Assembly (NCBI GenBank): GCA_016508695.1
Contig: VNKQ01000002.1
Coordinates: forward strand, 1,798,001 to 1,862,000
Length of the DNA: 64,000 nt
Source of the DNA: Hyphodiscus hymeniophilus
Taxonomy: Eukaryota; Ascomycota; Leotiomycetes; Helotiales; Hyphodiscaceae
Reading direction: 5' to 3'
Part shown: piece by piece, positions 35,647-47,311 of the stretch
Position numbering within the stretch: the first letter of the stretch is position 1
Layout: each line of letters starts with the position of its first letter
Notes under the pieces: model-generated
What the model saw: the letters and a program-made list of their open reading frames with translations, nothing else
Databases searched by the model: none
Told to the model about the DNA's origin: nothing
Made by a program: the position numbers and the translations under genes

Positions 35647-36267
35647 TTAGACGAGAACAACCACAAATGCACCCATCAAAGCCAGACCAGCGAGCGTCTT
35701 AGAGACCAATGACTTTCCACCTGTGTTTGGCACGCACTCGCAGGTTAACTGAAAGCATTCCCAGCTGCATCCGCCGTCACTGTCTCGGGAGATGAGAGCA
35801 TTCGCAGCAGTTGCCAAGTCGTCACCTGTGAGACCTGCGCGGACAAGGACATCAAGTTCTGCGACAGGGGTCGCTGCAGCATCTCGGGCGGCAACTGCTG
35901 GGGTACTAGTGGGCTTGTGGTGCAAAGCACCACTTGTTGGAGTCCATGTTCCAGAGTGAGGCTTGATAACGCCGCGAGTGCCGGTTGGGTGAGGGAATGA
36001 ATGTGTGCCAGTGTGATGAGAGAAAGTGCCAGTTGTGTGAGCGGAAGCAAGAGTGCCGGTGGGGTTGGCAAGAGGGTGAGTACCAGTAGGATGAATCAAT
36101 GTGTGGGCTGGATCGAAGGCGTGAGAGCCAGTGTAGTGAGCCACAGAATCTGTCAGGAAAGGATAAGGAAGTAGCTTGTTGTTGGTAGGTTCGGAAGGAA
36201 TGATCGGAACTGCAAAGGTGAGACCGATGATGGAGCAGAGAGCAATGAGACCAGTGGTGAAGTGCAT
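35647..36267 (-). CDS. Small secreted protein with HTGT-type repeats, possibly GPI-anchored
   Basis: A single exon encodes 206 residues from an ATG. The N-terminus MHFTTGLIALCSIIGLTFAVP is a clear signal peptide with cleavage near residue 19. Residues about 42-110 repeat a short motif of the form His/Pro-x-Thr-Gly-Thr (HYTGSH, HPTGTH, NPTGTL, HTTGTF, HHTGTH, HPTGTR), rich in Thr and Ser and probably O-mannosylated. A four-Cys cluster, GCSWECFQLTCECVP, lies near residues 170-185. The last 21 residues are hydrophobic (SLVSKTLAGLALMGAFVVVLV) after a small-residue stretch NTGGK, as in GPI-anchor signals. I do not recognise a family. Likely a cell-wall or surface protein. Confidence 0.8.
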   Translation of the reverse strand: MHFTTGLIALCSIIGLTFAVPIIPSEPTNNKLLPYPFLTDSVAHYTGSHAFDPAHTLIHPTGTHPLANPTGTLASAHTTGTFSHHTGTHSFPHPTGTRGVIKPHSGTWTPTSGALHHKPTSTPAVAARDAAATPVAELDVLVRAGLTGDDLATAANALISRDSDGGCSWECFQLTCECVPNTGGKSLVSKTLAGLALMGAFVVVLV

Positions 36268-37579
36268 GATGGCGGATTATGAATTTGTTTGATGAGTGCT
36301 TGCGTTATTGTTTGTTGATAGGTGTTGAGGCTGCGTTGAGAGACCAAGTTTGAGGTGATGTAAGTTGAGAATCAAAGAGGTAGGTCACCGAAGTATTTTG
36401 TTGTATTAGGGAGAGATATTGACAACGATGAAGATACGCTTTTGTATTACGTTAGTGTGACGCCAAGTGGGCCTACTTGTGAACATAATGAGAAGGGGGA
36501 GAGAGCAGTGAATCCTGTAGCTTCTTGCTTAAATTTCGAAGTCACAGATTACAGAGACAGAGAGTCGCAAGTCACAAGCCTGGGGACCGTAGCAGCTTAT
36601 AGGTTGATTATTTCATAAATGAGAAGGCTGTCCAAGCTCGAGTGAAAACAACCGTTCTGATTCAATCGGTTTAATTCATAGTTTAGGCTTCTTCATCGGG
36701 TTCAATTGATCGCCTGGTACGGTGTCCCGAGTCGTTCAACTTAGTTCAAGAAGTCAGATCATTTCTCATATGCAATCTACCAGAAGCTACTAATTCTTAG
36801 AGATATCAAACAATCAAGACTATCTGGGGTAGAGAAATGCTACTCAGGTAGTGGATTATAAAAAGGTCTTGTCTTACTTCGTGACAACGGCAAGCAATTG
36901 TAAGTCATGTGAGCTGAGGTGTGATACAGATCATACAAGGCAGGAGAGATAGATTCAAAGTTGGGCCATCAGTTTGTAAGGAGCCCCCTTACTCTGGTAA
37001 TCAATCCATCATTCCCTATAGGTCTTTTATATACAGCTCGCTCATCGACATACCATTGGAGCCCAGAAGAGCGAGGATACTTAGTTATAACAGACGGGAC
37101 ACTTGCGTACATAGCGAAAAGCGCATACTCTGTGCTATTAATAGTCTTGCCAAACACTAGGATATACTGAGTTGTCTTTGATAGTATGAGTTTCATCAAC
37201 ATATCTGAAGGAGTGTTGTTCCTTTCTGCCCTCGAGTCTTCGTTGTATCGCCCGCAGCTTATTAGTAAGCACCATCTCCAAAAAGTACTGCCGCTAGTGT
37301 CGAAAGAATCTTTAAACGAGTCCCATACAGATCTCACCACTTTGTGCATTAACACCGCTTTTAGCGTACTTTCCAACCCTTGGAGGCTGGCAACAGCGAC
37401 ATCCCTTGCATCTAGTGCAGGGCGGGAAATGTTTGTAAGCCGTTCACCTCTCTTTCATTACGGCGCTCAGTACTGAGAGGGATACACAGGTATCCAAGCG
37501 GAGTATTAAAGGCCTTCAAAAGTCTCCAACATGGGCTCTGGCATAGTAGCCGAACGGACGGTCATTCCGAAGCCTCAAA
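36268..37579. other. Intergenic, no supported gene
   Basis: A 1.3 kb spacer. A minus-strand open stretch of about 150 codons (roughly 37460-36969) has no ATG near its start; its translation has a protein-like mix of residues but no motif I recognise. It could be a gene remnant. The promoters of both flanking genes must lie here. Confidence 0.4.
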
Positions 37580-38780
37580 ATGAATAATGATTCCATTGAT
37601 GCAGAAGCGACAGGAGGCCGCAACCCCAGTAGACGCAATCGTGGACTCTTATCCTGTGTTGAGTGCCACAGACGAAAGCAGAAGTGCAATAGGCTTCAGC
37701 CTTGCAATGACTGCACACAGCGTGGTGTGCCTTACAAGTGCGAGTACAAGATCCCAATGTAAGTGCGGCTGCAGCTTCACGCACTCGAATTGTTTACTAA
37801 TCTCTTACGCAAAAAAAGACCCCCACCCAATTATAGCTTGAACTCAGATCAAGGGGATCAGGGAAAGTCTAGAAAGGGTATCCAAAATGCCCGCCTCAGA
37901 CGAATTATCTCTGGAAGCGAGGTCATACTCACACTTGAATCTGTCCACGCCTTGGGAGGATCTGCACCTGGAAATCCTATCTCCGATGCCAATCTACCTG
38001 CGTACTTCACCAACTGGGATCCTGGGTCTACTGATCCTCTGGATCTAATCCAGAACTCAGATGCCAGACCTTTCCTGGCTGGTGGAGTTCCGCCAGGCGT
38101 CGACCCTTGGTTCTTGGGCAGTCCTGGTGGCTCGGAGCCGTTCTCTTCCTTGCCACCTACGGAGGGAGAGCCGATTCCCAAGATGTTCTTAATAACCCAT
38201 TGTAAGCACTCATATCATATCAATTGTCACTTCGGGGTATGTGCAGCTGATTGTGGAGTATCTGACGTTTCATAGTCTTTCAACAACTAGCACCTTGGTT
38301 GAGTTCCTACGATGACACGATGACGCCCACTTCTCCACGAGTCTCGTGGTTTCCATTCGCTCTGAACAATCCCACTCTTTTCTATGCCACATTGCTGGGC
38401 TCGGCTGTACATTTGTATCGGAAACGATCTCTGGGAGACCAAAGAAAACTGCTTTGGTACAAAGTTAGGACGATGCGACTAGCCAACGAGAACCTGCAAA
38501 TTCCTTCCAGAGGAGCTAGTGATGAAATGATCCTAGTCGCTCTGATACTTCTTTATTTCAATGTCAGTTGACTTCCCCTCGACGAGTTGTCCGCTGACAG
38601 CGCTTGCAGGTCGGAGGAGACAATCAAGAGGAGTACGAGATCCATCTTCGCGGCATCCATCAGATGCTCAAGCTGAGAGGTGGATTGGATTGCCTGGGGA
38701 TGAGAGGTATGGTGAAGAATTGGCTTGATATTTGCTACGGTCCCTGGGTTGATGGCTGGGAGTATGGTCGGCTTTATTGA
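37580..38780 (+). CDS. Short Zn2Cys6 (Gal4-type) transcription factor
   Basis: Four exons (37580-37758, 37819-38201, 38276-38562, 38610-38780) encode 339 residues. The binuclear zinc cluster is CVECHRRKQKC...CNDC...C with Cys26, 29, 36, 42, 45 and 54, spacing C-x2-C-x6-C-x5-C-x2-C-x8-C. The middle is Pro/Gly-rich (GGVPPGVDPWFLGSPGG). The C-terminal third resembles the start of the fungal-specific regulatory domain: RRSLGDQ-like RKRSLGDQRKLLWYKV, then IHLRGIHQMLKLRGGLDCLGMRGMV. The protein ends at EYGRLY, well before the usual 450-600 residues of this class, so it may be truncated. It lies convergent with the isochorismatase and amidase genes and could regulate them. Confidence 0.82.
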
Positions 38781-38852
38781 GTGAAAAATCAAGTCTAGGC
38801 ATATCTCATGGAGTTCAAGAGGTTAAAAATGCTTTTCTATATCCTGCTGCTT

Positions 38853-39691
38853 TCACTTCTCCAATGTTGCAATCCACTCTCCTACTTTTTTTACCTCATG
38901 AGCGAACAGTGGCCATATCAGATCCGTAGCAGCATCCTTCTGCTCAATTGAGAAACCAGCTGTCGACTAGGTAACAGGAGACGTCAGTAATTGCTCTATG
39001 TGGAAGGATTTGATCGTACGACATGTCTCAAGAGCTACTACTCCTGAGACATTCCTGACCAGGAAATTTTCTTCTTTCCCATCCACTTACATCACTGAGT
39101 AGTGTCACATGGTAGCCCCTTCATTCTGTTAATTATGCATTTTGATTTCGGAGGACAGGGACGTACAATTCATACGCATATCGAGCAGTCGACTCGAGGC
39201 ATGTATTTGAAGTCAAGCCCCCCATCACCAAATTCGTGATATCTCGTTGTCTCAGCTGATAGTCAAGATCCGTGTTCTGGAAAGAGCTTCCCCTTGTCAG
39301 CCTCATCATCTGCCACAATCAATCCAAACTTTTCATACCTGCTTGACCAGTGCTTGCTCACAACCACATCTCCATTTTCCAAATCCGGTGCCAAGCCCTC
39401 GTACATCTCAACTCCCCAACTCCCTTCCTCAAAGGCAACATTCAGCTTCTGGCTTTCCTGGAGAGCGGTAGCGTGGTTCCATCCTGCAATGAAACCAGGC
39501 TTCATCTGCTGATGCAGACCATAGTAGATGGGGATCTTGTGGGCGTGGGCCGCTGCTACCATTTCTTGAAGGTGTTTAATGGTGTCTGTCTCTTTGAGAC
39601 TGTCGGCGAGGAGGCTATTGAGTTTGCCTTTGGGGTGAAGGAAGTCGTTGTACGGGTCAATTATGACGACTGCTGTGTTTCCTGGTGGCAT
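38853..39691 (-). CDS. Isochorismatase-family cysteine hydrolase
   Basis: Four exons, complement of 39691-39339, 39286-39167, 39118-39091 and 38966-38853, encode 204 residues. Exon 3 is only 28 bases. The fold's catalytic triad is present: Asp12 in VVIIDPYNDF, Lys113 in VVVSKHW and Cys147 in GGLTSNTCLESTARYAYE. Joins read SKHWSSSSFQNTDLD, AYELGYHVTLLSD and SDSTAGFSIEQK. The family hydrolyses isochorismate, nicotinamide, N-carbamoylsarcosine and similar amide substrates; fungal members of this length are mostly uncharacterised. It sits next to an amidase on the same strand, which favours an amide-type substrate, though this is inference. Acceptors at exons 2 and 3 end in AAG, somewhat weak, so those joins are slightly less certain. 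Confidence 0.85.
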
Positions 39692-40737
39692 GATGCCTGA
39701 CTCGTCGATGATAACTTGGAATTAGATGAGATGAGATGATAAAAGATGCGACGACTGGCATAGAAAGGACGGATCTGCCACTGCCTTTATAAGACAGAGA
39801 AGCCATATTCCCCCAGCCTCGTTTCAATTTAAAGTTACGTGTAAGTTGACGCACGATTTGACCGAAACGCCGATCTAATCTCTATTCAGGATGAAGTACA
39901 AGGCATTTGAAAATATGTCAAGGACCCTGAAAGCACTATCTGAGCTATCCAATCACCTTTCAGCGGGACTCAAGCCCCACTAGGACTTAATGCACACGAA
40001 AGAGCCTTGCTTACTCCTCTCTAAGCACGCTAGACCACTTCACCAGCTCTGCATAGTCCACAGCCTCTGAGTATATGCTAATGAATAAGCACTTTGCCTC
40101 ACTTCTCAAGGGCTTGTCAGCAGGGGCGGGCCATAGAATAGAGACAAGGTCTTAAAGAAAGCGTGGTGATTGATATTTCTGTGCTCTGCCAATCACCGGC
40201 TTTGTATGTTTTCAGCTTGGGATATTACTCTTTGTGATCTAGTCGCACAGCAAAATTGTAGAAGAGACTGTTTTGAATTCTCCCGAAATTTTGTGCATGA
40301 GGTAGTTCCAATCCTCTGATCTATGGGCGAATCCTAGTGAATTATACAAAGCGCTCAAAACTTCTGAATGACTGGGACATTGAAACACTGCTTCAGAGAT
40401 TTAATATGGGGTCCTTCTAATTCTCCGATTTCTAAAAAGTTCCAGCTCTTACCTCTGCCTCTCCAAATTGTTTACTCCATCTGTTTCAAAACCAAAGCAA
40501 CATTTTAATAATTCATGGCAAAGACTGCAGATCTGTATTAATCACAAACGGGATTGCTTCTACCGGTGAATCCAGAGATGCTATCGATCATTCACGGAAT
40601 CTCCACGCTCTCAATCGCTTCAGTTACTGCGAAAAATAGAAAATTTTGGCACTGTTGCAGTGGGCTTCTCTGTATGCATGTTAAGACCCTCAAAATTGAC
40701 TATATGCAATTGATGTGTTGATTGTATATTACACGCC
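39692..40737. other. Intergenic, no supported gene
   Basis: A 1 kb AT-rich spacer between the isochorismatase-type gene and the amidase gene. No open frame of note. Confidence 0.5.
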
Positions 40738-42676
40738 TCATGGGGTAGTCTCGTTACCCAATAACCTCCCGATCTCTTCAGCAATGGCCATGACTCTCTC
40801 CTCTGTCAGCCGCCTGCCAACAATTTGCACTGCTACTGGAGCACCGTGATATGTCTCGGGATCGTCTAAATTGTGTTAGTCATTGAGGTTTCTTTAGATC
40901 CTGGAAAACCTACACTCAGCCTGAACCTTGCCATCCAGCTCGCTCAATGGTTTGTAATCCTCGATTTTTTTATCAATCGTTTTGTCCGCAAAAGTAACGG
41001 GCACAACCACGCTCGTGAAATCCAGCAAATTGATCGCACACGCATACCCGTAGTACTTGAACTGATTGTGTCTGATAGCAGCAGTCGGGGTTATCGGAGC
41101 AATAATCGCATCGATTTCCCTGCCGAGTTTCTCCTCCATCAGTCTGAATCGCTCTAAGTATTCAGATTGAAACGCCCATTTCTTTAGATGCGCTGCCCAG
41201 AGTTCATTCATGTCGATCTTTGGGAGTGAGGGATTGATTAAATCAGCGAAGTTAGGAATAGCTGGCTCGCCAGATTCCTTCAGCGTGGCGAAGACATCGG
41301 CTCCGCCGTCCGCCGCGTAGATGCCGTTAAGGAGGTCCATGGCATAGTCATGCTTGTAAGGTTTCCAAGGAAAGAGGGTGTGCCCTGCCTTCTTTGCTGC
41401 AGAGACGACAGTGTCAACCCCGCGAAGAATAGGGGGGTGTGGAAGAACCTAGAAACTTTTAGCAAGTCTATATATGCTATCTTGAAAAAATACCCACATT
41501 TCCATCGCAGTTGTAAAATCCGAGTGTAAGGCCACCAGATGCAATTCTGGCTTTTATGATGTCCGCTTCGGCTCCACGCCACGGCATCGGTATGACTTTT
41601 GAATCATATTTCCACGGCTCCTGATCAAGAACCGAAGTTACGAACAGACGCATATCTGAAATCATTTTAGCAGGGATGGTAAAAGGAGCATTGGCACTTT
41701 ACCTTTGACTGAATGAGTAAGAGGTCCACAAACGCTGTGGACTGTCTCTTGGCCTTCCATAGAGTTTGCCATTTTGCCGTACGGCAATCTTCCATGACTA
41801 GGTTTGAGGCCGTACAAGAAGTTGAAAGCAGAAGGAACTCGGATCGAACCCCCTGATACAGTTAGTAGGCCACAGAATCATTGATCTTACTTACCAATGT
41901 CAGTGCCAACTCCGATGATCCCTCCTCGGAATCCGACCATTGCACCTTCGCCTCCGGAGCTGCCTCCACAGGACCAGTTCTTGTTACGTGGATTCACGGT
42001 TCTCCCGATGATGTTATTGACCGTCTCACAAACCATCAAACTTTGAGGAACACTAGTTTTAACATAGAAGACAGCACCAGCCTTCGCTAGCAGCATGACC
42101 AGATGTGAGTCCTCTTCGTCGTACTTCCCAATCCACGAAACGTAGCCCATCGAGGTTTCCAAGCCCTGAAATGCTATCATTAGATGGTTGAGAGTGACCA
42201 TAAGTATAAGGGCCTTGCCTTGATCCGGAATTGATCCTTTAGTGAAATTGGGAGACCGTGGAGGGGTCCGACGACCTTGCCAGTCTTAGCAAGATGTGCA
42301 TCGAGCTCTGCCGCTCGCTTGAGTGCCACCTCGGGAAAGAACTCGAGGGAGCAATTGAGCTGAAAGGATTGTCAGGAACACGTCTTATTGGAGACTGGGA
42401 GAGAAAACTTGCAACTTGATGTGCCAGAGCGGCCCTCTTACAGAAGGCAGTGGTGACAGCAACCGAGGTCAGCTTTCCGGCTGCCATTTGAGAGACCAGA
42501 TCAACAGCAGAAGATTCTGTGATAGCTACTGCATCGGCCGTCATGATTCCACTAGACTTTGGAACGCCCATTACATTGTCCTCCATGGGCAGCACCTTGA
42601 GACGCCATTCTGGCGGTATCGAGGCAGCTATACGGGACTTCTTATCAGCAGCTATTGTTTCCCAATCTGAAGCCAT
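40738..42676 (-). CDS. Amidase-signature hydrolase (fungal acetamidase/FAAH type)
   Basis: Seven exons, complement of 42676-42416, 42359-42219, 42165-41895, 41852-41703, 41655-41498, 41448-40914 and 40865-40738, encode 547 residues, the usual length. The Ser-Ser-Lys triad is complete: Lys128 in LPISLKDQ, Ser203 in CGGSSGGEG and Ser227 in GTDIGGSIRVP. The spacings (75 and 24 residues) equal those of rat FAAH Lys142, Ser217 and Ser241. Other landmarks are PLHGLPISLK, GLKPSHGRLPY and a C-terminus YHGAPVAVQIVGRRLTEERV. Enzymes of this class release ammonia or amines from amides; Aspergillus AmdS is a relative, and the substrate here is not known. Intron 2 has a GC donor (AAG|GCAAGG). The first donor (CAA|GTTGCA) is weak but fits the frame and family. 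Confidence 0.9.
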
Positions 42677-45600
42677 TGTGCCTTTTATTCGTGGAAGTTT
42701 GGATAGAGTAGTAAATAGACAGGATTGCAAGGAGGAGCCAGACAGGAAATGTATTCAAAATTATCAAGAACTTGTCGGATAATATTCAACCCTAAAATAG
42801 TGCAAGATGTCGCGGGGTTTGGGGTTACGTCGATAAGTTCGGAGTTCCCCTTATCAAGGTTGTGAGTGACAAATAGAAACCGTTGCGGACATAAGACGAC
42901 CTGACCTGGACTCGGCAATAGTCGTTTCGGCCGGTTTGTAACTCATCCAGTGAGCATATAGAGCCGTAGGCCCGATCTCAAGAGTGGGAGCTTGAAAGGA
43001 ACGTTGGCTTAACATATATCGGCGGCTCGGCTGGGTATTTCCTCGGAAAAGGCTTGGATGCAAAGGCGGCCCAAGCTGTTGCTGGCAATGCAATGCAATG
43101 CACGGCATCCGAACATAAATTACTACTGCGCAGAACTTCCCTCACTCCACCGGCTCCAGGCAACATTTTTACTTCTCATACTCCCTCTAGATTCTTCGGG
43201 CTCAAGGCGCAGCGAAATTACATTGAAGTGGAAATGACCATCTTTGTGTCGACTTTCTTGGGGTCGAGGACAACATGGCGTCATCTATCACCACTCCTCG
43301 CTATCATCCTGCCATAAAATCGTCCTCCACGCGTACGACCAAACTCTTTCTGATGAGCCAAAATGGTGTTTGCGAAGAACTTTCAGCTTGTTACTGATTC
43401 CCGGCTTAAGTATTAGTTATATACTGTAGCGACCAGGCCTCAACGGGACGGATACTGTATTCCCTGTTGTTGGAGCAAGAGACACGACTCGCGAGCTCAA
43501 AGAAGGCAATCTCAACCAGACTAGTGCAAAAGGCTCCCCTCAATCACTTACTGCACAACCAAACTGGAATAGACGTAAGCATGGCGAATATCGTCAACAC
43601 TTCAGGGCAATTTCACTCTCGTTTGGATTGACATATTGCTTTCCGTTCCGCAGAGCCCTCGATTCCCGGCCTACAATGGTAGCGGAAAGAGGCCGTCCTT
43701 ACTATTGCTCAGGAACTCTCGGATAGAGATGTTGCAAATCTGGCCGTCCATATCCAGTTCCTTCAGATCATGGGAGCCATGAATCTTGACCGGAATTTGG
43801 CAACGCTGCCAGTTGAGCAAGTAATCATAGATCCAACGAAACATTGGAGGATTCTCGGCTCATCCACTAGGATTCACCACCATTACTGGCTCTGTTATTT
43901 TCTCATACTATCTGGGAACCCTCATGATGCATGCCGGTATCACAAGTCAATCGAGTCGAGATCAACACTGTTCTCAATGCGTTTCGTCTCGTGATTTGTA
44001 TTTTAGAGGCTCTCTTCAGAGGCAAACGCAGCCAAGTAACTCTTAACATGTCGTCTACCGTCTTATGTACCTTCTTCCTCTGCTTCATTGGTGCACTCAT
44101 AAATATTTGGACCTCAACAAAACTTTCTACTATCTATGCAACATAGAGATAATGTTATTGGCTCAAGGATCGTTTTCACTCGCTTGGATCCCGCTCAATT
44201 CTACTATGCTTTCGAGATCCTAAGCTACTCGATCCACTCAATTGAAAAATAAAAATAAGTTTTGCATTTTCGCTCATGAAGCTGTCGCTACCCGCTTTTT
44301 CGATTGCCATGGAAGATATACATCACCAACGCAGCGTGGTGCGTCATTGCATTGGCCAGCAAGTCAGAGTTCGCTCCTGTCTCTCCAGTGGCAACTTTCA
44401 CAAGGAAAATACCCAGGATCTTGGTCCAGAAGGATTGACGCTGGTCCCCTTGCAGATTCTGTATTGGGTTGAAAGGGGAGACAAAAGTCACAAGACTTTG
44501 GCAGAGATTGATGAAGTTCTCATATGTCCATTCTGAAGTCTAAATATTGGTGAACGGTATTTGCTACCGACAATGTACTTACTTCGAAGGATGTAGAGGA
44601 CACCATGGCATGTGTCGAATTCGATGCAATTGGATTGAGAACAACGAGTGAATCAACGCAGACCAAGCCACCGTCCACACGAAAAGGAAGGCTCACAAAA
44701 GGTTGGAACTATTCAATGTGAGCAGTGAGCACACCACTTCTTTCATCGCCCGACTTTCCAAACAAGCGCAACTAGACAAGCCTTGTTCATGCAGTGTAAC
44801 GCACTCAATAAAAGTCATTTCCAACACTAACAAAACAGCACAATCCAACAGTAACTCCGCCTTTTGTGTGCCACCGCTTCGCATCTTAAGCCCACTTATG
44901 CTTCTTCGACGTCCAATGCGGACCGTTCAGGGATCCAAAATCCAAACAACACAGAGAGACCTTGATTCATCTCCAGTGAGACGCGGGCCCGGCAAGGGAT
45001 CTTTCTTCCGAAGCCGAGTGACCTTGGTCTGTTTGAGCTCCCAATAATCGGTATCATTCGCAATGGCATCCGCAAGTGGTGTCTGGAGAATCCTTTCTTT
45101 TATTTTCAGCAGTTTGTGCCGAGCCATCCAAAGCCTCCCTTCCTGGCTAAGACCTACTTATGGTACCCTTTGCGAAGATCTGAAGCATGACTCCGTTTAT
45201 CGACTGCCTTGTGAAAAGCATTTGTAGGATGGACATAGTGGTGACGAATTTGTGAGTCTCGAACCAGCATCGTACATTCGATCCTACATGCAAGGGCTAT
45301 CTGTACGAATTGGTACGAACGGCGCAACGGTGGAGGGAGAATGTTGGCGATGATACGCGTCACTTCTGGACGAGTAGCACTGTACCAGCGACATACGTGG
45401 ATCCTACCACAGATTGTGAGCGTCACCACGCATCCTCTTGCAACGAGCATCTGCGCTGAGTTGACGACGCTCCTGCCCCTTGCGAACGATCTTTTACTTG
45501 CTTGGGAAGATCCTTTGACGATGAAGGAAGTTCATCCTGCCAAGCAGGATTGATCAACTGGTGATTCACATGGATACTATGAAGCACTTACAGACTTTTG

Positions 45601-47311
45601 AAACTGCCCTTGGAGATCATCAACTACCATGAAGCTATGCTTCAGTAAGGTAGTTTATAGCCGAAGTAGCACAACTGTTGAACATGGCTTAGGAACCTTG
45701 TCCGCAGAGCCAGAGGGAAGGAAATAGTTCCTGAGTGCTGACTCAAGGAGGCAAGCATGGTTGCTTTTGACTTTGAAGCAAGCAAGAAAAGGTCCCGGTA
45801 AAGATCTGAAGCATGGGTTCTTGCAACGTGCCGACGACGACGACGTCGATGAATTTCATTCTTCAGTCAGCGACTTATATTTACCCCCCCGAAGCGTTAC
45901 CGCCTCCTCCCGCCGGCTGGGTGAGCTAATGTCACTGCGGCGTGGATGCGGCACGGAAATACTACCCATTGGCCAGCCAGACCAATGCGAATCTACTAAG
46001 GAATGGGATGCTGACAGATTAAATAACAGGGTGAAATTTAGGAGGAGGCGGGGTGTTAACTCCGTAGAATTCCAAGAAACAAACGCTTACGGATATTAAC
46101 TTCCTGACGACTAAAAGGTAACGTGAGCTGCATATGTAGCCGCCATTCCGAGGTAAAGTTTAGCAAGTAAGTTGCGAATCTGTGATGCCAATAAAAGCGG
46201 CTCATGATGTCCGCACCCTGTATATGTCGCTTGAACCCCTGGAAGACTATCCTCTGTCCGGTTACTGCTGATGTCTTATTTCAGAACCTTACCGTCGGCA
46301 GCCGGATATCTCTAACTTATTGCTTCTGTGTCCGCTAAGTCCACAAGATACTGGCTGATAACGATACCTTTGTATTTTTTCTGTACCCGTCATCAATATA
46401 CGATTTGAATTTCCTTCTTGAGCTGCCCAATCGAGTGAGACGAGTCCTTGCAGCATGGTAAGCACTTCCAGCAAGAGGTGATTCCTCATGAGATAGTCAT
46501 GTTGCGTTGTTGCGTTGTTGCGTTGTTGCATTGTCGAGTCGTTGCGTTCACCAGGTTGTTGCGTTATTGTGGCTTGTCTGCCTTGATACGAGTACTGTAC
46601 GGAGGTAAATGCGAAACACAATGTCCCATGGATGGGCCATCGAATTCGGGTAAGTACCCCCTGATGCACAGAAGCGAGCGCCCTAAGATCGGCTGAGCAG
46701 TGAGCATGCACGCGACATGAATGTCTTTAGCATTCGATAATAAAAAGCATCTCTCTGGTTCATAAAGATATGCTACTTTTATGAACGGTTAGGTTCGTCG
46801 AATCCTGGCCTATCTGTAGAGGGGCTGGTAGGGGCTCCCGCCAGTGAGGCACTGATTAGCGTTACCGAGCTTATTTGTATTAGTGTTGATTTCTCAAGAC
46901 CAACTTCAACCTCGAATATATTGGCAGTAGACCAAAGCAGCTTGTAACTGTAAATGGACTTTGTTGTTTCGCTGGTAACTGTGCCTCTCTGTGCCTCTCA
47001 ACCAGGCTTCCTTGGGAGCAGCAGGAATACGCCCGTACCACACACGGTTAGTCACATGCTGTTGGCATCCTCGAAGCTTTTTATACGACTATGCTCTTCC
47101 CTCTGGCCAAGTTTGGAATGATCTGCGGGGAGGATTCAAGCCCACATACCAGACCTCTCTCACCTAAGCATTGAACCCGCAAACACAAAGCAAGGTGAGA
47201 ACTGATGCTTATGGCGGGCAGTTGGCTCTATTGCAATGTACTTGTAACTGAGTTCTGATTTTGTCTCTGAGTTTTTTTCTTGTCTTCAGTCTACATTTTG
47301 TGCGCCACACA
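42677..47311. other. Gene-poor accessory stretch with degenerate open frames
   Basis: 4.6 kb without a supported gene. A plus-strand stretch at about 43434-43632 stays open for 66 codons, then stops, and coding-like sequence resumes at about 43680-43990 with LSDRDVANLAVHIQFLQ. I cannot identify it. Short frames on both strands at 44240-46100 show nothing recognisable. An 8-bp tandem repeat lies at 46501-46532. The pattern fits old, broken genes or transposon remnants. Confidence 0.4.
46501..46532. repeat. 8-bp tandem repeat (GTTGCGTT)
   Basis: Four consecutive copies of GTTGCGTT, the last with one change (GTTGCATT), with related GTTGCGTT copies shortly after. Confidence 0.85.

Noticed and set aside
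36969..37460. Minus-strand open stretch of about 150 codons
   Set aside because: It has no ATG near its 5' end and no recognisable motif; kept only as a note within the spacer.
42677..42730. Upstream extension of the amidase frame (MQSCLFTTLSKLPRIKG)
   Set aside because: It is not needed by the family and the downstream ATG (MASDWETIAADKK) is the normal start.
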